Of a stretch of 64,000 nt of DNA, positions 34,647 through 43,134 are shown one piece after another. The translations under genes and the position numbers were made by a program. Numbering within the stretch: the first letter of the stretch is position 1; the number at the start of each line of letters is the position of its first letter. The notes under the pieces are model-generated. The model was not told the origin of the DNA, did no database searches, and worked only from the letters and a program-made list of their open reading frames with translations. Location: positions 4,585 through 68,584 of the forward strand of contig NZ_KB893013.1 in assembly GCF_000373985.1 (NCBI RefSeq), in the 5' to 3' direction. This DNA is from Desulfobacter curvatus DSM 3379 (GTDB lineage Bacteria > Desulfobacterota > Desulfobacteria > Desulfobacterales > Desulfobacteraceae).

Positions 34647-34780
34647 GTCTGTTTCGTATCTCTATTTTGACTTTATTAATTGATGTCCTTTTTCTTTCCG
34701 ACAACACATCTCATACACCTGACCCAATACCCTAAAATACTTCCCATTACTGCTTCCAGCCACTTGCACTTGTGATAGAC

Positions 34781-34797
34781 TGCAATGGATGTGCCAG
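34781..34797 (-). promoter_or_regulatory. Sigma-54 (-24/-12) promoter of glnD-glnB-glnA
   Basis: On the minus strand CTGGCACATCCATTGCA has GG and GC exactly 10 nt apart and matches the consensus TGGCAC-N5-TTGCA completely. Transcription would begin near 34770, 125 nt before the glnD ATG. This implies control by an NtrC-type enhancer-binding protein. Confidence 0.88.
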
Positions 34798-34992
34798 CCT
34801 TTTATTTTCAACAAGTTATAATGTGTATATACGGCCGAGCCCTACAAATCAACGAAAAGAATAGAACTTATTACAGTAATGTCTATTCCAAAGGGCGGTA
34901 TATTACTTTTTTGTAACTCCCACCGGATAAGGGTCTAAAAACCAACAGGCGGGTATATGATATGCCAACTTTCTGAAAAAGCATGAATAATC

Positions 34993-35018
34993 AGCCAGGC
35001 ACATGGTTGTGCTTGGCT
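34993..35018 (-). other. Inverted repeat: tatA terminator-like hairpin or NtrC-like upstream site
   Basis: AGCCAGGCACA and TGTGCTTGGCT pair with one mismatch around a 4-nt loop, 36 nt after the tatA stop. There is no T run on the minus strand, so it is a poor intrinsic terminator. The inner GCAC-N6-GTGC resembles an NtrC site (usual spacing N7) and lies about 200 nt upstream of the sigma-54 promoter, where enhancer sites are found. The rest of the 34647-35053 gap shows nothing else I can name. Confidence 0.4.
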
Positions 35019-35053
35019 GTTGAATTATGGAAAGAAGCGGCGAATAAACGCCA

Positions 35054-35242
35054 TTAATCTTTATCTATTTTTTCGGGTTCCTTTTCTTTGTCGTCATCAA
35101 TGGGCTCTTTTGTTGCCTTCTTGAAATTTTTAATGCCCTTTCCTAAACCGGCACCGATTTCAGGCAACTTACCCGCGCCGAATATAATAAGGATAATCAC
35201 CAGAATTATTATCAATTCCGGCATTCCTAGACCACCAATCAT
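35054..35242 (-). CDS. tatA: Sec-independent protein translocase TatA
   Basis: 62 residues: one N-terminal membrane helix (about 5-22), the FGAGKLPEIG hinge typical of TatA/TatE, an amphipathic helix ending at NFKKATKE, and a short acidic tail. It forms the pore of the twin-arginine pathway, which exports folded proteins such as the hydrolase at 21391-22548. No tatB or tatC is adjacent, so this is a solitary copy. A promoter should lie in the 303-bp gap shared with the divergent MoxR gene, where I see no clear motif. Confidence 0.93.
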   Translation of the reverse strand: MIGGLGMPELIIILVIILIIFGAGKLPEIGAGLGKGIKNFKKATKEPIDDDKEKEPEKIDKD

Positions 35243-35545
35243 GATTCAAGCTCCTCGTTTTGTTCATGGCGTTACTGCAAAATTCATCAAATCAGGTGAT
35301 TAGCATTTAACCTGTACGAAGTCAATCATTAAGGATTCATGCCGCCACATCATGGCATCACAATTTTGTAAGAAACCAGTTGTATTTCATGATATTAGGA
35401 TCATACTGCGGCATTTCGCGTCTTCCCCCAATTCACAAAATTTTGATGGACCCAGGGATTAACCATTGACTATAAAAACTAAGCCTGTTACCCAAAACGG
35501 ATTACGCTTACGCCTTTTCAACAAATTCGACATAACGGAGACCCA

Positions 35546-36397
35546 ATGACAAAACATCAAGACGCACGGTTCCAGGGGGCCCAAAAATATGTACTTGACC
35601 CCGAACTTGCATCCATTGTCAACATATCCATGACCCTTGAAATGCCCCTGCTCTTAAAAGGGGAGCCCGGTACGGGCAAAACCATGCTGGCCCATGCCAT
35701 TGCCGACACCCTGGGCATGCAGCTGATTATCCTCAACGTCAAATCCAGCATGAAACTAGTGGAGGCGCTCTACCAGTACGACACCCTTACCCGCCTCAAT
35801 GATTCCCGGTTCGGTGACTCCACCAGGGATGTCAGCAATATTGACGAATACATAAAGATGGGAAAAATCGGCCAGGCATTCTGCGCAGAAAAGCGCACCG
35901 TACTGCTCATTGATGAAATTGACAAGGCAGATACGGATTTCCAGGATGACATGCTTGATGTCCTGGACCAGATGCAATTTGATATTATAGAAACCGATAA
36001 AACCATATCCGCCGTCCACAGACCTGTAATCATCATAACATCCAATGCAAAAAAAGACTTGTCCGATCCCTTTCTCGGACGGTGCAATTTCCACCACATT
36101 GCCTTTCCCGAACCCAAAATGATGCGCAAAATTATCCAAGTCCACTTCCCGGAGATTGATTTAAAACTGGCGGAAAATGCCATCAACGCATTCTATGCGG
36201 CCAGAAACATTGACGGAATAGAAAAAAAGCCCGCCACCCGGGAACTGATCAACTGGATACGGGCCCTCCAGGCAGACCCCGACTTCAGGGCCCAGGACCT
36301 TCTCAAGGGCGGCCTGCCGTTTTTAGGCGTCATGTTTAAAAAAAGCCCGGACTATGAACGGGCCAAACACATGACCGGCCGGCCCAAACGGTTCTAA
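35546..36397 (+). CDS. MoxR-family AAA+ ATPase
   Basis: 283 residues with Walker A GEPGTGKTMLAHA (about 38), Walker B TVLLIDEIDKAD (about 118), sensor 1 region VIIITSNAKKDLSD and an arginine-bearing C-terminal lid. MoxR ATPases act as chaperones that activate or insert cofactors into partner complexes, nearly always beside a VWA protein, as here. GGAG lies 6 nt before the ATG. The pair forms a two-gene unit with a 10-nt gap. The client protein is not evident from neighbours. It resembles the MoxR branch that pairs with CoxE-like proteins. Confidence 0.88.
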   Translation: MTKHQDARFQGAQKYVLDPELASIVNISMTLEMPLLLKGEPGTGKTMLAHAIADTLGMQLIILNVKSSMKLVEALYQYDTLTRLNDSRFGDSTRDVSNIDEYIKMGKIGQAFCAEKRTVLLIDEIDKADTDFQDDMLDVLDQMQFDIIETDKTISAVHRPVIIITSNAKKDLSDPFLGRCNFHHIAFPEPKMMRKIIQVHFPEIDLKLAENAINAFYAARNIDGIEKKPATRELINWIRALQADPDFRAQDLLKGGLPFLGVMFKKSPDYERAKHMTGRPKRF

Positions 36398-36407
36398 GGA
36401 CCTATCC

Positions 36408-37601
36408 ATGTTTCTCAAATTCTTCTATACATTAAAGGATGTGGGCGTGCCGGTTTCCCCCACATCTTTTTTAACCCTGCAAAAAGCACTTTACCAGGGT
36501 CTGATCACCAGTCTGGACGATTTTTATACCTGCGCCCGGGCTGTGCTGGTAAAAAGTGAGCGTTACTTTGATCTTTATGATCAGGTGTTTGCCTATTACT
36601 TTGACGGGGTGCCCCTGCCCGAGGACGAGGGATTTGAAATTGACCAGATGGCACAGGCCATGCTGGATGAATGGCTGAAAAATCCCAAAACAATGGCCGA
36701 CGCCCTGAACGTGGATGAAAACGCCTTAAAAAAACTTACCCCCGATGAGCTCATAGACTATTTCAAAAAACGGCTCCAGGACCAGGACGGGCGCCATGAC
36801 GGCGGAAGTAAGTGGATCGGCACCGGCGGCATCTCTCCTGTGGGCCATTCCGGGTATCATCCCGGCGGCATGCGTGTGGGAGGAGTTTCCCGGAACAAAT
36901 CTGCGGTAAAAGTGGCCAATGAACGCAGATACAAAGATTATTCCACCCGGGGCCCCCTGACCCAGGCCAAAATCGGCGAGGCCTTGAAACGGCTGCGTAA
37001 CATGATTCCGACCGGCCCAAAGGATGTGATCAATGTGGACGAAACCATCCGGGCGACCCTTCGCAACGGCGGGGAAATAGAATTGATTTTTAACAGGGCC
37101 ATGCGGGACAGGCTCAAGGTCATCCTTGCCATTGATAACGGCGGATGGTCCATGGATCCCCATATCCAGGTGGTCCAGACCCTGTTCAATTACGCCCGGG
37201 CCCAGTTCAAGGAAGTGAAAACCTACTTTTTCCACAACACCATTTATGATTATGTCTGGGAAGACCCGTCTCGATACAAGAAACCCCAAAAAATAATGGA
37301 TTTTGCCCGGCTGGACCCGGAAACCAGACTCATTATTGTTGGGGATGCCAGCATGGCGCCCTATGAACTCATGGCACATAACGGGGCTATCCATATTCTG
37401 GATCGCAGCGGACGCCCCAGCATTGAACAGCTCAACTTCCTGGCACAAACCTTTAAGAATGCTGTCTGGCTTAACCCGGTTCCACAACTCATGTGGCACT
37501 ATACCCACACCATCATGGCTATTTCACAAATTTTTCCCATGTATGAACTGTCCCTGGATGGGCTGGAGAAGGCAGTCACAAAACTAATGGAAAAAGCATA
37601 A
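36408..37601 (+). CDS. VWA-domain protein paired with MoxR ATPase (CoxE-like)
   Basis: 397 residues. The N-terminal half (about 1-140) is helical with an acidic segment; a Gly/His-rich linker GGISPVGHSGYHPGGMRVGG lies near 145-165; the VWA domain spans about 220-390 with VILAIDNGGWSMDPH. The metal-site motif, normally DxSxS, reads DNGGWS, so metal binding may be altered. It overlaps no gene but follows the ATPase by 10 nt. Such proteins bring the ATPase to its client. SD AGGA is 7 nt before the ATG. The client is unknown. Confidence 0.82.
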   Translation: MFLKFFYTLKDVGVPVSPTSFLTLQKALYQGLITSLDDFYTCARAVLVKSERYFDLYDQVFAYYFDGVPLPEDEGFEIDQMAQAMLDEWLKNPKTMADALNVDENALKKLTPDELIDYFKKRLQDQDGRHDGGSKWIGTGGISPVGHSGYHPGGMRVGGVSRNKSAVKVANERRYKDYSTRGPLTQAKIGEALKRLRNMIPTGPKDVINVDETIRATLRNGGEIELIFNRAMRDRLKVILAIDNGGWSMDPHIQVVQTLFNYARAQFKEVKTYFFHNTIYDYVWEDPSRYKKPQKIMDFARLDPETRLIIVGDASMAPYELMAHNGAIHILDRSGRPSIEQLNFLAQTFKNAVWLNPVPQLMWHYTHTIMAISQIFPMYELSLDGLEKAVTKLMEKA

Positions 37602-37603
37602 CT

Positions 37604-37750
37604 TGTTTGGGCGAGAAGTCACCCATCTGCGGCGTTGCATAAAAATTTGCAATCCTCACATACTTTAGTATGCTCCGGTTACAAATTTTTCTGCGCCTTG
37701 CATTTGGGCAACTTTGTGGGCATGCGCCCCTCTGACGAGCCGCCCAAACA
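37604..37750. repeat. Intergenic inverted-repeat element between the VWA gene and tatD
   Basis: TGTTTGGGCG at 37604 and CGCCCAAACA at 37741 are perfect 10-bp ends. Inside, AAAAATTTGCAA and TTACAAATTTTT form imperfect arms around the palindrome CATACTTTAGTATG (37659-37672), flanked by GGCGTTGCA and GCGCCTTGCA. The pattern looks like the dispersed palindromic repeats common in this group and may act as a bidirectional terminator between two convergent genes. Confidence 0.7.
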
Positions 37751-37769
37751 CTAAACGCTTGAGCAGACT

Positions 37770-38576
37770 TTATCTATCCGGCCAGGCCGGATCGGCAGGA
37801 ATATTGTAGAGATCCAGGGTATTTTTAAATACTGCAGCGGCCAGCTGGTCCGGGTCTTCTTTGCGTACCTGGGCAAGACATTCCATCACGGAGCGGACAA
37901 AAGCAGGTTCATTGCGCCGGTGTTTGTTTTTCTGGGGTTTAGGTGTCAGATAAGGGGCATCGGTCTCTATGAGCAACCGATCTTTAGGTACCAAAGGGAC
38001 GATACTGCGCAGGTACTCACCCCGCTGGAGAATGGTAAGAATTCCTGTAATGCCGATGTAATACCCAAGGTCAAGGTATTTAAACATTTCCTCTTTTGTA
38101 CCGGAAAAACAGTGAACCACCCCTTTTCTGGATTTGGGGCCGTCGGATTTCAAGATCTCATAAAACCGCCCTTTGGAATCGCGTTCATGGAAGATCAGCG
38201 GCAGGTCCAGCTTCCCGGCCAGGGCAAGTTGGGCCGAAAAACAGGCTTCCTGGTCTTCCCGGGGGGAAAACATACGGTTGAAGTCCAATCCGGTTTCCCC
38301 CCAGGCCTTGATGCAGTCATGGGTCAGGACCAGTTGCCGAAGCTCATTAAGCACCTGGGCAGAACACTGAACCGCATCATGGGGGTGAATCCCCACAGAC
38401 GTGTAAACATGATCGAACCGGGATGCGATATCTATGGCCTTTTGGGAGGTGGCCCTGTCAATTCCGACCACCATCACGGCCAGCACCCCTTCCCGGCGCG
38501 CCCTTTCCATGACCTGGGCCCGGTCATTATCGTAGCATTTATCGTCAATATGGCAATGGGAGTCAAAAAGAATCAT
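37770..38576 (-). CDS. tatD: TatD-family metal-dependent deoxyribonuclease
   Basis: 268 residues in the TIM-barrel amidohydrolase fold. All metal ligands are visible: FDSHCHIDD at the start, GETGLDF, IFHERDS, VVHCFSGTKEE and ETDAPYLTP. The family cleaves DNA or repairs damaged 3' ends; its link to Tat export is historical only. It converges with the MoxR/VWA pair across the inverted-repeat element. It could alternatively be named YcfH; the two cannot be told apart by sequence alone. Confidence 0.92.
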   Translation of the reverse strand: MILFDSHCHIDDKCYDNDRAQVMERARREGVLAVMVVGIDRATSQKAIDIASRFDHVYTSVGIHPHDAVQCSAQVLNELRQLVLTHDCIKAWGETGLDFNRMFSPREDQEACFSAQLALAGKLDLPLIFHERDSKGRFYEILKSDGPKSRKGVVHCFSGTKEEMFKYLDLGYYIGITGILTILQRGEYLRSIVPLVPKDRLLIETDAPYLTPKPQKNKHRRNEPAFVRSVMECLAQVRKEDPDQLAAAVFKNTLDLYNIPADPAWPDR

Positions 38577-38820
38577 TTATCTATTCCTATGTTTTTTCCC
38601 TTTTCTATTCCTGGAAAGCAAGGACAAACTTCCGTTTGCAGCAAAACAACCAGGCCGTCAAAATTTTAAGCCTCCACTGATTTGGAAGAAGCCGATTTAC
38701 GGGTTCAGTGAAGGCTTTGTGTAAGAAAAACTGTTTGCAGCACTCCTTGACACAGGCGGTTTATATCAGTAAATTCAATGTCAGTCAATTATTCCTAAAA
38801 GACCACAAGGCAAATCTTAT

Positions 38821-39519
38821 ATGAGGGCGAACAGCGGCAAAGCCAATATTATCAGGCTGTTTAATGTGACCAAGCGTTATGGCGGCAAGCTGGCGCTAAA
38901 CAACATCACCCTTGATATTGCGCCCGGTGAATTCATTTTTATCTCCGGGCCTTCCGGGGCCGGCAAATCCACATTGCTCAAGGTGTTATACCTGGCCGAA
39001 CGGGTGTCCGAAGGACAAATCCTCATTGACGGCATGAATCTGGCACGCATTTCATCCGCAAAACTGCCCTTTTTACGGCGTCGTTTCGGCATGGTGTTTC
39101 AGGATTTCAAGCTGATCCCCGGCCGCACAGTGTTTGAAAATGTCGCCCTGGTTCTCAGGGTTGCAGGAGAAAAACCGTCCTATATAAAAAAAAAGGTGAT
39201 GCACGTGCTCAGGGTCACGGGCATGGAGAAAAAGGCCAATCACCTGCCGCCGACTCTGTCGGGCGGAGAACAGCAACGGGTCGCCGTGGCAAGGGCGGTG
39301 GTGGGAGAACCATCCATTATCCTTGCAGATGAACCCACGGGCAGTCTGGACAGTGAATCGGCCCAGCGTGTGCTTGATCTGCTTTTGGGATACCATCAAA
39401 ACGGGGCCACCATTCTCATGGCCAGCCATAACATGGCGCAGATGAACTATTTTAGCAGAGGAAGAAATGTAGCGTTAGAAGACGGGGCGCTTAAAGGGAT
39501 ATCAACCATTCTATGCTGA
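38821..39519 (+). CDS. ftsE: Cell-division ATP-binding protein FtsE
   Basis: 232 residues, a complete ABC ATPase: Walker A GPSGAGKSTLLK, Q-loop FGMVFQDFKLIPGRTVFENV, signature LSGGEQQRVAVARAVV, Walker B ILADEPTGSLD and H-loop ASHN. The FQDFKLI wording and position before ftsX identify FtsE. With FtsX it links ATP hydrolysis to periplasmic hydrolase activation at the septum. The 244-bp region upstream shows no clear promoter. First gene of a five-gene cluster. Confidence 0.95.
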   Translation: MRANSGKANIIRLFNVTKRYGGKLALNNITLDIAPGEFIFISGPSGAGKSTLLKVLYLAERVSEGQILIDGMNLARISSAKLPFLRRRFGMVFQDFKLIPGRTVFENVALVLRVAGEKPSYIKKKVMHVLRVTGMEKKANHLPPTLSGGEQQRVAVARAVVGEPSIILADEPTGSLDSESAQRVLDLLLGYHQNGATILMASHNMAQMNYFSRGRNVALEDGALKGISTILC

Positions 39520-39547
39520 AAAAACTCCAAAAAAATGCGATTGCGAT

Positions 39548-40423
39548 ATGATGCGATTTTCCAGTAAAGCCTTGACGGATATCCGGTCCAACCGGTTTTT
39601 AAACATAATCACCATCATAACCATCGCCCTTTCTATCCTTCTGGTATCGGTTTTCATGCTTTTTTTCGAAAATGCAAGCCGGGTTCTTTCTGCCTGGAAT
39701 CAGGGTGGGCGCGCCATGATTTACCTAAGCGAATCTTTCACCCCTGCTATGCTGCCCCATGTAAAAGAACAGCTTATGTCCATGGGCGGCATTGAGAAAA
39801 CGGTATTCATACCCAAAACCCAGGCTCTGGAACGGCTGAAACAAGGAATGGGTGCCAAAACCCAATTTCTGTCGACCCTTCAGGAGAATCCGCTTCCCGA
39901 CGCCATTGAAATCACCATGACCGACCATTCAAGCTTTGATCAGATTCAAAAAACAGCCGAGCGGCTTGAGGCCTTGGACATTGTAGACTCGGTTGAATAT
40001 GGGCAGGGATGGCTGGGCCGTTTTTTCAAACTGTTCAATCTTTTCAAAATGACCGGCTATACCATGAGCGGTCTGTTTTTATTGATCGCCCTGTTCATCA
40101 CGGCCAACACCGTGCGCCTGGCCTTTTATGCAAGGCAGACTGAAGTGGAAATCATGCGCCTGGTGGGCGCTACTGACGGGTTCATCAAAACGCCTTTTTA
40201 TATTGAAGGGCTCCTCCAGGGCTTTTTAGGCGGCGTTTTAGGTATAATCATTCTTCTATCAGGCTACCTGACATTATCTTCCGGCATTTCCCAGAACCTG
40301 AGTTCCTATGTTTATCTGGATATTCATTTTCTTTCCTGGCCGGCCATGGCAATCATTTTATTTTCCAGCACCTTTTTAGGTTGGTTCGGATGTTTCATTT
40401 CACTGAAGCAGATTTTAAAATAA
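39548..40423 (+). CDS. ftsX: Cell-division membrane protein FtsX
   Basis: 291 residues with four membrane helices (about 20-45, 170-195, 220-250, 265-290) and a periplasmic loop at about 50-165 which recruits the EnvC-type activator. The C-terminal block with YARQTEVEIMRLVGATDGFI matches the FtsX/MacB family. It starts 28 nt after ftsE, and envC begins inside its 3' end, so the three are tightly coupled. Confidence 0.93.
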   Translation: MMRFSSKALTDIRSNRFLNIITIITIALSILLVSVFMLFFENASRVLSAWNQGGRAMIYLSESFTPAMLPHVKEQLMSMGGIEKTVFIPKTQALERLKQGMGAKTQFLSTLQENPLPDAIEITMTDHSSFDQIQKTAERLEALDIVDSVEYGQGWLGRFFKLFNLFKMTGYTMSGLFLLIALFITANTVRLAFYARQTEVEIMRLVGATDGFIKTPFYIEGLLQGFLGGVLGIIILLSGYLTLSSGISQNLSSYVYLDIHFLSWPAMAIILFSSTFLGWFGCFISLKQILK

Positions 40424-41820
40424 AACCTTTCGCTTTTGCCTGTATTACGGCTGTTGCCGTTATTTTGGGCCTGGTAGATTTGTGTTACGCACAGGTCCTG
40501 TACAAGGGCAAAATTAATGCAGCTAAGCTCAATGTCCGGGCAGCGCCCGATAACCTGTCCCCGGTGGTGGTGATTCTCAATAAAGGCGAACGGGTTGATG
40601 TTCTGGAAATGAACAGCGGAGTCGGCGGCTGGTTGAGGATTGAATACCAAGGCATACAAGGATATATTAGAAACCGTAGCCGCTATATTCTTTTAAAACC
40701 AGTGTCTTCGCATCCAAAACGAAAACCGCCTCCCCAAAAAACTTCCAGGGAAAATCAATCCGAACAGGCGGCCATTGAAAAAAAAATCCGGGAAGAGAGC
40801 CAAAAAGTCAAAAAATTCTCCTACCAGGAGATGCAGATTCTTGACGGACTTAACCAAATTGACATGGCCCTAAACCGGGCCCGGCTGACAGCCCGAAATT
40901 TAAGGCAAGATGCTATTGTTATTTCCCAGGAAATTGAAAAAACCCAGGCGCGCATTGCAGACCTGAAAGAATCAATGAAAGCCGCACGGGACTATGCTGG
41001 TAAACGCCTGAATGCCCTTTTCCGCATGCAGATGATGGGACGTCTTGAAATGGCCGGCCCCTCGTCGTCTTTGTTCAATTTTGTCATCACCCAGAACGCG
41101 CTTAAAAAAGTCGTAGAATCGGATTTTTCCCTGCTGGAAAAGCAGGCCCGGAACATGAAGGCACTTGAGGCTCTTGAACAGGACTTGAACAGTCAGCACA
41201 AGCTGAAATCAGATCTACAGGAACAATTGGCCTATGAAATTAAAATCCGTAAAAACGAAGCCCGTAAAAAGGAAGAAATCCTTAAAGAGATCAGACGCCG
41301 CAAGAGCCTGGCCATGGCCGCAAAAGACTCCCTTGAAGTATCGTCCCGGGCCTTGAACCAGACCCTATCCGCCATCACGCCGGCGGCCGGTTTCCCACGG
41401 ATGAAAACCTCCTTTGCCGGCCAGAAAGGTCGACTGCAGCCGCCGGTAAAAGGTGAAATTATTTCAAGTTTCGGCACCAAACGCAAAGGCGATTACAACG
41501 CCTTCACATTTCAAAGCGGAATTGATATAAAGGCGGAACGGGGTACGCCCGTAAAAAACGTTTTCAGCGGCGAGGTCATATTTGCCCAGTGGCTGAAAGG
41601 CTACGGTAACCTGATGATCATCAATCATGGAAACAACTATTATACCCTTTACGCCCATGTGGAAGAGCTGTACAAGAAAAAGGGCGAGCAGGTCGACACT
41701 GGAGAAATCATCGGCACGGCAGGAGATACCGGCTCCATCAAAGGACCGTGCCTTCATTTTGAGGTCCGTCACCACGGCAAACCCGTCGATCCCCTCAAAT
41801 GGCTGAAAAAAGGAGCATGA
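40390..41820 (+). CDS. envC: EnvC-type murein hydrolase activator with SH3b domain
   Basis: About 476 residues, ATG at 40390 inside ftsX (34-nt overlap; a TTG at 40381 is an alternative). A signal peptide ends near CYAQ; an SH3b domain (AAKLNVRAAPDNLSPVVVIL) covers about 35-95; a long coiled coil with two antiparallel parts covers about 115-325; a LytM/M23 domain covers about 355-476. The first LytM zinc ligand, usually His in HxGIDI, is Gln in FQSGIDI, while YAHVEEL and LHFEVR are kept. EnvC is known to be an inactive LytM that activates amidases, so the loss fits. No amidase gene is in the window. Confidence 0.88.
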   Translation: MFHFTEADFKIKPFAFACITAVAVILGLVDLCYAQVLYKGKINAAKLNVRAAPDNLSPVVVILNKGERVDVLEMNSGVGGWLRIEYQGIQGYIRNRSRYILLKPVSSHPKRKPPPQKTSRENQSEQAAIEKKIREESQKVKKFSYQEMQILDGLNQIDMALNRARLTARNLRQDAIVISQEIEKTQARIADLKESMKAARDYAGKRLNALFRMQMMGRLEMAGPSSSLFNFVITQNALKKVVESDFSLLEKQARNMKALEALEQDLNSQHKLKSDLQEQLAYEIKIRKNEARKKEEILKEIRRRKSLAMAAKDSLEVSSRALNQTLSAITPAAGFPRMKTSFAGQKGRLQPPVKGEIISSFGTKRKGDYNAFTFQSGIDIKAERGTPVKNVFSGEVIFAQWLKGYGNLMIINHGNNYYTLYAHVEELYKKKGEQVDTGEIIGTAGDTGSIKGPCLHFEVRHHGKPVDPLKWLKKGA

Positions 41821-41823
41821 CAG

Positions 41824-43134
41824 ATGAAAAAAATGAATTGGGCCGGATTGATGAGGCTCTGGCTTACTGCGGCCGTGATCCTGATGCTGACAGCAGGTTC
41901 AGTGCATGCGGCTGAAGAAGAAACCTATCAATCCTTAAAACTGTTTGCCGACGTCCTGGAAGAGCTTGAAAAGAATTATGTGGACGAGGTCAAGCCCGAA
42001 GAGCTGGTACACAATGCCATAAAGGGTATGGTGGGCAATCTTGATCCCCATTCCAGCTTCATGCCCCCGGATGCCTTTGGGGATCTTCAAGATGATACCA
42101 AAGGGGAGTTTTCCGGTATCGGCATCGTTATCACCATGAAGGACGGAATTCTTACGGTCGTCTCCCCCATTGAAGGCACACCTGCCTACGCGGCCGGTAT
42201 CACCGCCGGTGACATCATTGTCAAAATTGATGACGCGTCCACCAAGGACATGGCCATGTGGGAAGCGGTGAACAAAATGAGAGGGCCACGGTACGAAGAA
42301 GTTAAAATCACCATCATCCGGGAAGGGGCATCAGCACCGCTGATCTTTACGCTCAAGCGGGATATGATCCCCATGACCAGCGTACGCTCGGCCATACTCA
42401 CACCGGGGTTCGGGTATTTAAGAATCACCAATTTCAGAATGAACACCCTGGACGATGTGACAGAGCAGCTGTCAAGCCTGGAAAATCAGGGAGACGGGCT
42501 TAAAGGCCTGATCATTGACCTTCGGGATAATCCAGGCGGGCTGCTGGACCAGGCCATTCGAATTTCCGACCTGTTTATCGACAAGGGAACCATTGTGTCC
42601 ATCAAGGGACGCATTGAAAAAAACAACCAGGTGTTCAAGGCCCATCCGAATTTCCCGGAACGTAACTACCCCATTGTCACGCTGATCAACGGCGGTTCTG
42701 CGTCAGCTTCCGAAATTGTAGCAGGAGCCCTTAAAGACAACTCCCGGTCCCTGATTATAGGCACAACATCCTTTGGCAAGGGTTCGGTGCAAACGGTGCG
42801 GCCTCTCAAGGACGGGTTCGGGCTTAAATACACCATTGCCCGATATTATACCCCCAGCGGACATTCCATTCAGGCCAAGGGCATCCAGCCAGACATCCGG
42901 GTGGAGGCGGGAACAGTGCAAGAAGCCCAAAAAGAGGATTCCCCCTTTGACCAGATGCTCAAAGAAAAAGATTTGAAAAACAGTCTTAAACCCGAAGAGG
43001 AAGAGACAAAAAATAAGAAAAAATCCCAAAAAGATGCTGAAATCGAAAAACTCAATAAAGATGTCCAGGTAAAACGCGCCCTTGATATTCTCATCAGCTA
43101 TGGTGTGTTCAGTAAAATAAATGGCACAAACTAA
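41824..43134 (+). CDS. ctpA: Carboxy-terminal processing protease (S41, CtpA)
   Basis: 436 residues with a signal peptide (about 1-29), an N-terminal helical part with NLDPHSSFMPPDAF, a PDZ domain (about 90-175, GIGIVITMKDGILTVV), and the S41 protease core. The catalytic Ser lies in NGGSASASEIVAGALK (about 295) and the Lys in TTSFGKGSVQTV (about 320). The enzyme trims C-termini of periplasmic proteins; relatives degrade peptidoglycan endopeptidases or their activators, which suits its place after envC. A Lys/Glu-rich tail follows. It starts 3 nt after envC and overlaps the next gene by 14 nt. Confidence 0.93.
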   Translation: MKKMNWAGLMRLWLTAAVILMLTAGSVHAAEEETYQSLKLFADVLEELEKNYVDEVKPEELVHNAIKGMVGNLDPHSSFMPPDAFGDLQDDTKGEFSGIGIVITMKDGILTVVSPIEGTPAYAAGITAGDIIVKIDDASTKDMAMWEAVNKMRGPRYEEVKITIIREGASAPLIFTLKRDMIPMTSVRSAILTPGFGYLRITNFRMNTLDDVTEQLSSLENQGDGLKGLIIDLRDNPGGLLDQAIRISDLFIDKGTIVSIKGRIEKNNQVFKAHPNFPERNYPIVTLINGGSASASEIVAGALKDNSRSLIIGTTSFGKGSVQTVRPLKDGFGLKYTIARYYTPSGHSIQAKGIQPDIRVEAGTVQEAQKEDSPFDQMLKEKDLKNSLKPEEEETKNKKKSQKDAEIEKLNKDVQVKRALDILISYGVFSKINGTN

